Positions 45,896 through 56,822 of a DNA stretch of 64,000 nt are shown here, piece after piece. Under the pieces are notes generated by a model. That model did not search any database and was not told the DNA's origin. It worked only from the letters and a program-made list of their open reading frames with translations. The stretch comes from [Phialemoniopsis] sp. UDSM-2020 (lineage: Eukaryota; Ascomycota; Sordariomycetes; Thyridiales; Thyridiaceae). The DNA is taken from NCBI GenBank assembly GCA_018873225.1, contig JAEILZ010000007.1:992001-1056000 (forward strand), given 5' to 3'. A program made the translations under genes and the position numbers. The first letter of the stretch is position 1, and each line of letters opens with the position of its first letter.

Positions 45896-47734
45896 ATGGC
45901 TGTTCTCACGATAGGAGGCGTGGTTGTCCTCGCCATCCTCGCCTACACCCTCCACTCGGCGATCTGCCTCTTCCAGAACTACCGCACCGCTCTCAAAATC
46001 GGAGTACCCGTACGCGTCATTCCAGTCGACCACATCAACCCACTGTGGACGATCGTGAGCCGCCACGTGGTGCACCTGCTCAAAAAGTTGCCTTTCGGGC
46101 TGGGCGACAACAACATTACCAGGTACAACTATCTCGGCTTTGACATCCCGCTTAGGTGGAAGGCACACGAGGAGCTTGGCGATGTGTTCATCCTTTGCTC
46201 TCCATCTATGATTTGGCTCTATCTTGGCCACCCAGATGACATCACGAGCATGCTGAAGAGGAACGCCGATTTCCCACACAACTCTGAACTGACGGCGATG
46301 CTTGACGTTTTTGGTCCCAATATCGGATCGGTGAGTCGCTATGCTGTTGATATATAGATAGAGTAAACAATGAGCTGACTGTCCTGTGACGTACAGGCGC
46401 AAGGTGCACACTGGAAGAAGATGCGCAAGCTTATGGGCTCGTGTTTCAACGATCCGACGTTTGAGCTCGTCTGGCGAGAGTGAGTATAGCTCTACTGTGA
46501 GGTGAAACCACTGCTAAGAGATGGTAGGAGCATCGCTCAAGGCAAGGCTTTAGGCCAGTATTGGGGCTCTCAGTCAACAGTGAACTCAGTCGACCATGAT
46601 ACACGCACACTGTCTCTCAACGTCATGTCCAAGGCCGGGTTTGGCAAGTCATATCCGTTCAAGGGCCACCACGAAGAGCAGATCAAGCTCGAGGGTACCT
46701 CGCTGAGCTACAAGGAGGCGTTGCAGTCGATCCTCGAAAACAGCATCATGCTTATGGTCTTGGGCACAAAGTTTCTGGCCAACCCTTGGCTGCCGCGGTC
46801 ATTGAAAAACTTGCACTACGCCTGCACCTCATTCAAGGGCTACATGACGGAGCTTTACGAGAAGGAGAAGCTTGCCTCGAGTGAGGGGATAGTTTCTGAG
46901 CGTAATCTGATGACATCGCTTGTGCAAGCTTCACAGCAGGAAAAAGGAAGCATGAGCGAGAGTGAAATCTATGGAAACAGTGAGTCCTCTTGGTGATCCG
47001 GAATTTGCATTTTTACCAACTTTGTGACTCTAGTGTTCGTCTTCAATTTTGCTGGTCATGATACAACGGCTCATACCTTTGTCTGGATCATGTACTTTTT
47101 AGCCGCGAATCCGGATGTGCAGGACTGGATCCACGAAGAGGTAGAACATGTTCTCGGCAGCCGCCCTCAGGAAGAGTGGGATCTGAAAGCCGACTTTCCC
47201 CGTCTGAAGCGCTGTCTATCAGTCGTCCTCGAGTCTCTTCGCCTGTACTCACCCGTCGGCATGGCAAAGTGGACTGATCGAAGTGCAACAACACTTCAAC
47301 TGCTTGACGGAAGAACTTTGTACATTCCACCCAAGACGATGGTCGTGTCAAGTCATTCCTCTGTGCACACTGATCCCAGGTTTTGGGGCGCTGACTCTCT
47401 TACGTGGCGGCCATCTCGGTGGATCGAGCCCAAGGGCAACAGCAACTCCAGCATTGATGACGAAGTCCTGTTCACACCTCGACGTGGCACATTCCTGGGA
47501 TGGTCTGATGGCGTGCGTGACTGTCCTGGCAGGAAGTTCTCTCAGGTCGAGGCGGTTGCGACGATTGCGACTGTGTTTAAGGACTGGCGGGTAAGCCCTG
47601 TTACCAAACCTGGAGAGTCTATCGAGACTGCTAGGCGAAGAGTGCTGGATTTCATTGAGGAGGACACTGGCCAGATATTACTGGTGCAATTGCTTCATCC
47701 TGAAAGATGCCCCCTACGGTTTGGCAAAAGGTAG
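45896..47734 (+). CDS. Cytochrome P450 monooxygenase
   Basis: Four exons (introns 46331-46396, 46480-46527 and 46980-47033) give 556 residues. The N-terminal membrane anchor is VLTIGGVVVLAILAYTLHSA. The C-helix region is AQGAHWKKMRKLMGSCF. The I-helix oxygen-binding motif is FNFAGHDTTAHT (AGxDTT), and the K-helix ExxR is VLESLRLYSP. PSRWIEP follows, then the heme-binding loop FLGWSDGVRDCPGRKF with the Cys ligand. It is an ER-anchored class II enzyme needing P450 reductase. The substrate is unknown. It lies 377 bp downstream of the carboxylic acid reductase on the same strand, so the two are probably co-regulated. Confidence 0.93.
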
Positions 47735-48158
47735 AAAATAATCCTTCCCTTTAATGGACAATAATTGGAGATTTGATACACTTGCCACAGGTTTTTCCTT
47801 AAGTGCTACCACAGTGATCGCCCAGATTACAACGCTACGGGCCAGGTCGTGGTTAGACTAACCCCTTCTCGGCACAAAATCTCCAACTTTTACCCATTTA
47901 AAGGCTAGGGTTGTGAGATGGAGGCGAAGACAGTGGCTTGTGGGGGGAATTGTGCAATAGAGGATCCACTGTTCGTGAATAAAAGTAGCATAAACCCCAA
48001 AATTCTGTGCTCACAGGATTCGCTGAGCCGTCATGCAGACGGGCACCCCCACCGCAACACACGCAAGACACTACTGAGGTTCAAGGCATTGTCCTGATCT
48101 CGTTTAAAACAAGATAATAACTACCTGGCACGCTGACATTCGACGCAACGCCTTGGTC
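47735..48158. promoter_or_regulatory. Intergenic region before the MOSC gene
   Basis: 424 bp between co-oriented genes, non-coding. It contains the P450 3' end and the MOSC promoter. Confidence 0.45.
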
Positions 48159-49391
48159 ATGGCCATTCAGGCACCGGGTGAGGATGGCAAGATGCGCATC
48201 ACACAGGTAAATGACCTCGACAACGTATATGACAGCATGCCACAAACTGACCATGACAAACTCTAGATCTATATCTATCCGATCAAGTCGTTGAGGGGCA
48301 TCTCCATTGCGGCCCTCCCCGCCACGTACAGGGGCTTCGCTTACGACCGGAGATTCATGCTGTATTCGGTCGCGCACGAGAGGAACATGCATGTGTCGCA
48401 CCATACAGAGATGTGCCTCTTCTCGACAGCTTTCAAAAGTCAGGAAGATCCAAACAAGATTGACAGGGTGCTTGTGACATATGCAAAAGACCACACGTTC
48501 GACAAGCCGGATCGGAAAGTCGCGCCCGACCTCCTCGACGTTCCGCTGTCCCCGGATACAACGCCATTAGCAGAGTTTGAAGTCACCATGCATGGAAGCC
48601 CATGTCTAGGCTTTGACATGGGCGAAAGGTATAACCGGTGGTTCAGTGACCGGTTCGGTTACGAGGTCAAGCTTCTTTATATCGGTGACCGCACAAGAAA
48701 AGTCTTGGGCAACATGCCGCCAAGTGTCACTGGACGGCAAAGGGACGATCTCGCCAAGGCGAATGCGACCTTTCTCAGCACCATCATGTCAATACTGCTC
48801 TGGATAGTCCGCCTGTTGACAGGCGCAGGCCCTCTGCAATACGATGGCGTCGACGTGGGCATCTCGTTTGCTGACGTCGCTCCTTACATGGTCATTAGCG
48901 AGAAGAGCTGGGAGAACGTGCAGCGGCGGCTCCCAGACGGGGAAACTATGGACATTTCCAAATTCCGACCCAACATCATTGTCTCTGGAGTCGAGCAGGC
49001 ATTTGACGAAGACTACTGGGCCGAGTTACGCGTCGGCCAGGACGGCGCCAAGATTGTTCTCACACAGAACTGCTCTCGGTGCAACAGCCTCAATGTCGAC
49101 TACGCAACCGGCAAAGTCGGCGAGGGCGAGGCGGGCAAGATCTTGAAGAAGCTACAGAAAGACCGGAGGGTGGACAAGGGCGCAAAATGGAGCCCCGTCT
49201 TTGGAAGATATGGGTTCTTGGCGAGGATGCCAGAGAGGAAGGTTTCTACCGAGATCAAGGTCGGCGACGAGGTTCGGGTGCTGAGGAGAAACCAAGATCG
49301 TACAAGATTTGGTAAGTGGCATGATGCTGAGACGTTATGGTGCATATGACTGATGGCAAGAACAACAGAATGGCCCGGACTGAGCACTTGA
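48159..49391 (+). CDS. MOSC-domain (mARC-like) molybdenum cofactor protein
   Basis: Three exons (introns 48207-48266 and 49312-49368) give 371 residues. A 16-codon first exon joins ITQ to IYIYPIKSLRGISIAALP, the MOSC N-terminal beta-barrel signature. RGFAYDRRFMLYSV follows. The MOSC core contains FADVAPYMVISEKS and FRPNIIVSG, and the Cys that binds molybdenum is expected in LTQNCSRCNSLNVDYATG. The 7-codon last exon gives the family C-terminus EWPGLST, which is lost if the last intron is missed. mARC-type proteins reduce N-hydroxylated compounds using cytochrome b5. An internal hydrophobic stretch (TIMSILLWIVRLLTG) is unusual and could anchor it to a membrane. Confidence 0.88.
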
Positions 49392-49809
49392 CATAAAGAA
49401 CCAATTCAGGGCCCTTGGCTGAATCAAGAAACCTCGACACTACTGGGTTGAAGCAGGGGACTTCTGGTGGAGCCTGGCTGCCCCCTGGGGATAGTCCGGC
49501 AGATTAGCAGTTTTGGGTTAAGTCTTGAATATGGGGTGATGAAGGGACACAATCCCGCCAAACTCAACATTTTCTGGCCGTGATCCATGTCAGTGATGTC
49601 ATGCTCAACATCGTGCTCATGAGGCGGGATTTCAAATCACGTGTGTGGCTCTGAGCCCGCACATTGCTTCTTTTCAGGCACAACAACCTAACCACGGACA
49701 ATCTTTTCAAAGCGTTGAGCTCAACTAGAACATCACCTCAACCCGAACTCCTAGTTGATCCTACACATACAGATCGTCATCGACATGGACGGTGCATCAT
49801 TCTCTAGTG
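49392..49809. promoter_or_regulatory. Upstream region of the F-box gene
   Basis: 418 bp, no gene seen. Marks the downstream edge of the putative cluster. Confidence 0.4.
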
Positions 49810-51735
49810 ATGGCGACCCTCCCAGAAGAGATATGGTCTCATGTATTTGAGCATCTGGTAATGTTCCCCTCCAACCCATGTAGACTCTACTAGGGCTAAT
49901 CTCATCGACGAGCTCCATGTCGGTAGGCCAGGCGGTCAGACCTGGCAAGTGTGTCTCTGGTCAGCAGGACGTTCAATGCAATCAGCAACAGAATTGGGTG
50001 GCGGACTCTTCGTCGCAGAGTGCACTTTCGCAAAGATGACCCAAAATCGACCGTTTCGGCTCCATTGCCAAAGGCGCGACCGGCCGGCACGTCTCGGGTT
50101 CACATTTACACCACTCGGTCAGACAACTACGGGTGTCATCATAACAACTTTAACATGTAACAACACGTTGATCTATTTCCATGAAGACTTACTGACACTG
50201 TTGCGAAGACGAAAAGAGTCACAAGAGACATACGAGCGTCGCAAGAGTAAAGGTGTTGAGGCTATCCTCAGATTGTTCGACGATGGCCAACTACGGGATT
50301 TCAGGTGAGATTCTTACCCTTTTGCGTTTCGATATTGTGTATGGAAGCACTGAGACATGTGAATAGCTGGCAATTGCGGGACTGCATCCCAACAGTGGCT
50401 ATCGGCCCAAAAGGCCTTCTGTCCACAAGGCAATCAAACCTACGGAGCCTAGCCATGTACTTTACCCATACGTGCGAGAAGTCAGGGGGGTCCGACTTCT
50501 CCCAAGGCCTGACCGCTTTCACATCCCTGCGCAGCATATCCTGGCAGATGCCTAACGTCGCCAATGTCCGCAGCTTGAGCCAGCTCATCAAAGCTAACGC
50601 TGGGCACCTGCGTCATCTCGAGCTAAGTTTTGAAGACTTGGCAGAGGCCTGGCCTTGCCTCACTATTGATGACTATAATGAGGTAGAGAAATTTGTTATT
50701 GATCAACTCTGGGGTATCGGGCTACCGCATTCGGCAACACCTCTATTTGCAGGCCTGCGAAGCCTTTGCCTCAACGAGGTATCCCTCGGCGAAACGTTCA
50801 CGCAGGTTGTCAATGTCAGTACCCTAGAACGTTTAGTGCTGCGCAACTGCGCCGACTGGGACTTAGTCCTGGAGAGCGCCCTCAAGCAGGGGACCGACAT
50901 TCACCTGCGCGACCTTGAAATATCCCAATACCAAGGTCTCAACGATGAGGAGATCCAGCTGTTGAATAAGTTCATGTCGAGCTTCACGGGCCTGAGGTCT
51001 TTTTCCATCTCTTCCGACGGCTCCAGTGAAGACACGCCCATATGGGACGCTCTTGCAGGGCATCACAGCAGTTCTCTCAAGCGATTCATCTATCCGCAGC
51101 GTGATGTAAGCGAGTTCCTGCAATGGGACGAGCTACCCGATTTTACATCCCTCGACAGTGGAAAGTCCGAAGAGAAGAACTTGTCTCAGAGGAAAGCAAC
51201 TGGCCCTTTATTCTTTCAGGATTGTGACTTGGAATTTCTCAGTATACAGGCTGTGCCCAGTTTCTTGGTAAACAAGTCCTTGGACATCTCCTACGTGGTT
51301 TGACATAACTGACTCGAGTTTTCACTACTCCAGCAAGCGGTACGACATGCTTTCACAAGCAAGAAGTGTCTCAAAGCTCTACACATACGTGGCCCGGACA
51401 TCTACGAGGAGTGCATCGCCTATGAAAGCTATGACGCTTTCATGGAAATGTACGGCGGGGACGAAGAGTATGAAAAGGTCGGAGAGCGCATGGTGCGGTA
51501 CGATTTGGTCTCGTTTGCGAGATGGTTGTTTGGGCCTAGAGGGGTCAAGTCGCTGGAGTACCTGCGAGTTGGAAGAACGCCGTTCATGCCCAGCGATTCG
51601 GACCGTACACTGTGCTTTTGCCGTTCTAAAAAGTCCAGGAACGGCTTCCGACTCTTGAAAGAGGGAGAGGATGACTGGCAAGCGATGGAAGATGAGTACG
51701 GTGGTTCTTTCTCGGTCCCCGGACCGCTTGACTAA
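49810..51735 (+). CDS. F-box / leucine-rich-repeat-like protein
   Basis: Five exons modelled (introns 49858-49926, 50135-50186, 50305-50366 and 51268-51333), 558 residues. The F-box is split by intron 1: MATLPEEIWSHVFEHL joined to ARRSDLASVSLVSRTFNAIS. LRR-like units follow (LRSLCLNEV, LERLVLRNCADW, LRDLEISQY, LRSFSISSD). The C-terminal exon is polar and acidic. It probably serves as a substrate adaptor of an SCF ubiquitin ligase. The intron at 50135-50186 has a weak donor (GTCATC) and was chosen because it restores the frame. If it is wrong, the gene carries a frameshift here. Confidence 0.75.
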
Positions 51736-51917
51736 GGCATCCCGATTGCGATCAATGGAGGCAGTAGTTAGAGAGATAGTAGCTACTGAACGTATACCGT
51801 ATCAGAAGTTCATGCGACCGTATCGCCCACTGATTGTGCAATGGGGCGATTCTCTACTTCTCGAAAGTCCCCTTTGACTGTAGGGAGCTGATAGCCACCG
51901 TTGCTTCGTCAGAGTAT

Positions 51918-52982
51918 CTATATGCCAGAAACTGTAGAAGCGTCATCCCTCAAACCCAAAACCACCTTCACCGAGAAATGCAAGACCACCACGGCTAGGA
52001 AGGCCAACCCTGCCACACCGACAGAGACCCAGCCCAAGGCCAAAGAGGCAGCTCCAGTTGTCGAGACAAGAGCCCCTTTATGTGCATGACTTATCACTTG
52101 ACCAAAGGCAACAACCGCAACGTGCTGCCATAGAGCTGCGATGAGGCCCATGAAGCAGGCCGCGCCGGTGGATGCCAAAATGATGCCACTCTGCTTCCGC
52201 GTGATGAACGACTTTTCCTTACGGAGTTCGATCCCGCCGGCTAGATTCTCGTCGCCTGTCCAACCTCGAAACGACAGCACGGCGCTCATGGCTATGAGCA
52301 TGAGGGAGATATGGATGACGCTATGTTGTCAGGTGTCAGCCGTACGATCGATACTTGCAAGCGTGCAGTGGAGTCGCCTTACAAGAAACCCGGGAATACA
52401 ATATTGTTTTTCAAAGCACTAGCAAGCTCCAAGATTGCGAGCGGATCGGTTCTTCACTGGACAGGGAAGCCAGGTCGCCCGTTCCTGCAGAGCAGTACCA
52501 CTCTTCATCGCGATTTGAAGCACAGAGACCGAAATAGTTGACCTGGACGCGAAAGGTGGAACCGGTGTTCTGCAAGGGCACATCCCGGTTGTAAGAGATG
52601 GAAACAAGGTAGATGCGGCGCATTAGATCCGTTGACGAACATCCGGCCAAGAGTATAGCTGCGCTAATCATTAGCTCGTTGTTCTCTCCAGCTCTGGCAC
52701 CTCTGGTCAGTTGAACTGACAACTTAGAATGATGGGGGTTGATATCATCACCATGAGCACATGGTGGTATTTGAGGTCTGCGTCAAGGTCAATACTAGCA
52801 TGAGACTTGGGGTCCATGATTTCATACAGTTCAAGATCGCGATCCAGGCCATATTGGAGTAGGCTTTTAGTCTGGTAGTCAAAAGGAAACTCCAGCCCAA
52901 GTCGTCTCTTGCTATAATTGTGAAGAGTCTGTGCGAGACCAACCAGAAACTGTTGTGTCATAAGCGAGGAGAGGTAGTGCAT
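51918..52982 (-). pseudogene. FIG1: Fig1-family membrane protein with a one-base frameshift
   Basis: Exon 1 (52752-52982) ends KYHHVLM. A 77-bp intron (52675-52751) joins to LMISAAILLAGCSSTDLMRR (TM1 and the GCSS signature), then IYLVSISYN, VQVNYFGLCAS and WYCSAGTGDLASLSSEE. Near 52446-52452 the frame shifts by one base: the homologous text TDPLAILELASALKNNIVFP continues in another frame. After a 62-bp intron (52321-52382) it continues with VIHISLMLIAMSAVLSF and two further spans (ASTGAACFMGLIAALWQHVA, GVAGLAFLAVVVLHFSV), stopping at 51918. Fig1/PRM-like proteins act in mating, calcium influx and cell fusion. All parts of the fold are present, so this is a recent lesion or a sequencing error. 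Confidence 0.75.
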
Positions 52983-53350
52983 TTGTGCGAGCAGAGGGGT
53001 CGATCATCTCAGCTGGGCTGACCGAGTCTGCATGAACCCTTGCTCTTTGACCCCCACACTCCATCACACCTTTACAAGGCGCAGCTCACGTGTTAAAAGT
53101 TCACATAATCCGGCGCACGCGCACTGAAACTTTGCGATATCAACATGGCCCACATTAACCCAGCCTCTCGCGAATGTGGGTTCTCCCGCTATCTAAAGTC
53201 TGACACGCATGGCAACCTAATCGGCAGTTGTATGCAGATTTATATCCCTCTTCGTAGACTCTGTTGCCCATTAAACTTGACAACTCCCAGTTGCTTCAAC
53301 GAAGCGTGTAAAACTGCCTACGTTTGCCAGTGGCCGGAGGCCGGACCAAA
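52983..53350. promoter_or_regulatory. Divergent region between the Fig1-like and CorA-like genes
   Basis: 368 bp. An in-frame non-ATG extension precedes the chosen CorA-like start, so a small upstream exon of that gene is possible here. Nothing else is seen. Confidence 0.4.
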
Positions 53351-55887
53351 ATGGAAGAGCCTGAGGGACGAGCAAGCCAAGCACTGGATGAAAGCATTGC
53401 GCAGCCTGAAGCTGTACCAGGGACTGGATCAAACCCCGTCGCCGAGCCGATGCAATCTAGCTCAGATGCTCAGGCACAAGGCTCCTCAGGAGTTGCAGAT
53501 GCACAGATCCCCAACAATGTCTATACACAGAACCAAGAGAGAGCGACACCGGGAGTAGGCTCTATGCCTCTCCAGTCGATGCCTCCCCAGCACTATGTTC
53601 CATCTCAATTCACGGCGCCTCCGCCACCGCCGCCACCGCAATCCATAGGTCAACCGCCGCCGCCTCCGCCTCAGTCTATGCAGTCCTCAATGCCATCTCA
53701 GTCTCAGTATCTGCCGCCGCCACCACCACCACCACCACCACCGACGGCATTTCAGGCCGTACCACCCGTCCATCCCGTGTATTCTAGTCCGATGCCACCT
53801 CAGCCTGGATCAGGGGATGACGGCGCCTCAATCACTACACAGTCCTCATACACTGGACGCACAAGGAGCACGCGGATCCGCCGTTCCAGGCGACGGTCGT
53901 CCCCGCCCCCGCAACAACGCTATCTGACCGGCCCGTACGCCTACTTCGACGGCATCGCTGAGAGCCCCCACGTACCGGCATCCGAATGGTTCAACTCGAT
54001 CGGGGGCTGGGAGAGGTTTCACGGCCGAGGTCAGGTGTGCTGTTACGACATCACTGCGCAAAACCCTACTCTACAGTTCAATTTTCGCATAGTCGGACCC
54101 GAGTGGGAGAGTCACATCAACGGCCTGAGAAACGCCTGGTGGAATCAAATGCCTCCATGTGGCCAGACCAGGTTCATTGTGGTCGAGGACTTGTCAGAGG
54201 GGCTGATTTCTGCCCTCGGGACAGCGCTCGACCTCAACCCGCTGGTCTTCACCCGCCATATCGAAGGCTCAAGTTTGGACAGGATGTCATCCATTGGTGG
54301 CTGGATCAACCAGCCCGCTGACTCGATCCTCGAGCCGAACATCCTATCTCTGAAATGGTATCGCCCTCTTTACACGCTGATCAATGAAGAGTTCAAAACA
54401 GTACAGCGATCAGACTGGGGTGGTCGGCCTTCCCGGCCTCAGGACAACGAGGCCAAGCGCTTGAGAATGGACGACTGGGTTCCACGATTCGAGCAAAGGG
54501 CTCGGAACACAGACCTCACGAGCGACATTCGGCGATTCGAGTGGTTGTATGGAGTTAAGCCAGCGGGGATTCACGAAGAGAACTCACTGCAGATACCGAC
54601 CGGCTGGGAAGAAAAGGTCACAGTGTATTCCGAGACAAGGAATGGGGTCCAGTATGGTACGATGCGCAGCTTCTTTGGCCGCCCTAATCTCTACTCGATA
54701 CTAACTTGAGATAAACAGTTTTGATTCTTACCGACCCGATACGGGATATGCATTGGCCGGAGGACGCGGACGGCCAGCAAGCAACACTAAATCCCACAGC
54801 GCCAAACCCTCCTCCACCTCTGGAGCTGAGATACAAGTCCATGAGTTCGCGATGGGCTGCCTGCTCACAGAGATGGACCTGGGGCCTTGTCAATGAAGAA
54901 CACCCACGACGCCTGAGGCCGATGACTGCGGACATGCTGAGCTGGATGACCAATAGCGGCTTGAGAGACAATCCATTTCCCTCCCATGCAATGACCGTCT
55001 ACATGCACCCTTTTCAAGCCCTCCTTGTGTCGGTGTTGATGGATACCTCAACCTTCACCAACGCTTTCCAAAAGACTCTGGAGGACATTCAGTCAGCTTC
55101 AAAGGAAGAGGGCTTGTTACGAAAGTACATCAACAGCTGGATCAGGATTCTGACCACAGCCCAGGTCGACATCCCCGCGATGCGCAGGTCTATCAATGAC
55201 TTTCTCGCCCAGACATGGCCGTACGACCAGCCTGGCGGTTTCCAGGTCAGGCCGCTGGCGGCACGAGTCACAAGCCGCCTGGATCACATCACGACAGAGA
55301 CAGACAGAGTGTACAACCTGGTGCGCGCCGAGTTCACGGCCCTCGAGTCTCGCAAGCAGTTATCCGAGTCGGAGAGCGTGACGCGTCTGACGGAGCTGGC
55401 CTTCATATTCATTCCGCTGTCCTTCGTGGCCAGCACCTTCAGCATGCAGGTCCAGGAGCTGCAGGAGCCGCCGCCGCTGTACATCTTCTTCTATACATCG
55501 GTGGCCATGCTCGCAGCCGCGTACGCTGTCCGCCTGTTTGTGCGCAGCCGCATCCTCACCAAGAGCACTCGAACTACAATCCAAGCCATACGGTCAAAGA
55601 GCTACGTCCGCAACGGGCAGCCTATTCCCACGCAAAACGCAGTCTCGGCCATCGTCAGCTTCGTGCTCTATCCAGTGGGCTCGTCGTACGCTATCGTTAT
55701 TGTGCAGCTGGGGGTCATTGCATGGCTGTGGGCGACTAGAGGCCCGGTGGATGCGTCGCTCAAGGCAATCCTCACGACCTTAGTGGTCTTGACCATCTCA
55801 GTATCATTAACTACCGAGGCTTCATTTAGCGGGTGGTATAAAAAGGCTGTTAAGAATGGTTGGCTTAACATCATACTGCCGTATTAA
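53351..55887 (+). CDS. CorA-like membrane protein with polyproline N-terminus
   Basis: Two exons (intron 54657-54718) give 824 residues from the ATG at 53351. Residues 30-190 are disordered with Pro runs (TAPPPPPPPQS, YLPPPPPPPPPPTAF). A globular region with PYAYFDGIAESPHVP and FRIVGPEW follows. The C-terminal part contains the helical bundle and the CorA-type membrane entry LTELAFIFIPLSFVASTFSM. In true CorA channels TM1 ends in GMN. Here that position reads SMQ, so ion transport is doubtful. Two to four spans follow (LYIFFYTSVAMLAAAYAVRL, SSYAIVIVQLGVIAWLWATR, ILTTLVVLTISVSL). Such proteins are abundant in filamentous fungi, with unknown function. A decayed partial copy lies at 61306-61531. 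Confidence 0.8.
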
Positions 55888-56822
55888 TACCGTATGAGAA
55901 TATGACAGCCAGACTAAGCATCTGTTTCTAGCACGAGATCTCGTTTCCGATCCCGGAGATAACTTTAGAATGGCATATGTTTGGAGAGATCAAAATATTT
56001 ACATTGATGCGCAGAATTAAGAGGGTCTGCATATCAAACAACTCACTAAGTGGCGACCTCGCACTACAAACAGAGATCGGCCTAAGGTCCAGTATATACC
56101 TGAAATATATACAATAGCCTGTGAAGCCAGGATCTCTTCTGCTGGGCCGAAATACTGATTGAATTGATTCTGTCTCCTCCTTCTTGGAAAGAGTTTTGGT
56201 CGGGGACAGTCAGAAAGTGGTCATCCGCCCTCGGGCCTGTGGCCCAACAAGAATCAATTCAATCAGGAATTCGGCCCAACACTAGCACTTATCATCATTG
56301 TGGCAAACGCGATTCCCTTGGCACGGGTTGTTTCCATTGAAAGCTAAGGTTAAGTGAATCAAGGACTCAATGGACGCTGGCTGCCAGCGCGCGCAGCGGA
56401 GATCATCAGGAAGAGCCCCAAATTGTGGAGTGCTTAGGGTTCGTGTTCGGCTATCGGACGAATCTGGAAAGTGCACAGACCTTCGGCTACTGTCCATTGA
56501 GTGCGTTAGTGTGGAGAACTCAGGCCGGCGCGGTAATGATCTTGAAACAGTAACCTGCGTCTCAACTTGACTGCCGTTGTCACCGGTGTGACTCACAGCA
56601 TAGGTACCTCGTCTCGCTGCAGTGCCCTAGGGCGCCCTACACCTCCCCGATTGTTCCATGTCATCTAGCGATGATAAGAGCCCATATAGGCTTGTAAGAA
56701 CTTGATACAGCTCTTCTGCTTTCATCACGTCAGATCCGGCCTGAAATCGCTACTTCAATTTCTTCGCACTTTTTAGTGCCCCTCACCCTTACAGTACACC
56801 AACTTAAGGAGCTAGCATAACT
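55888..56822. other. Intergenic region containing a small inverted-repeat element
   Basis: Besides the element at 56141-56280 there is no supported gene. The last 100 bp before 56823 are CT-rich and look like the SDR promoter. Confidence 0.4.
56141..56280. mobile_element. 140-bp element with 31-bp imperfect terminal inverted repeats (MITE-like)
   Basis: The left arm (56141-56171) reads GCTGGGCCGAAATACTGATT and on to GAATTGATTCT. The right arm (56250-56280) is its reverse complement with about four mismatches. The 78-bp centre has no ORF. A clear target-site duplication is not visible, so a simple hairpin or regulatory palindrome is also possible. Confidence 0.5.

Noticed and set aside
53145..53558. 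Plus-strand ORF starting MAHINPASREC as the start of the CorA-like gene
   Set aside because: It is in a different frame from the polyproline region and no convincing intron joins the two. The ATG at 53351 fits better.
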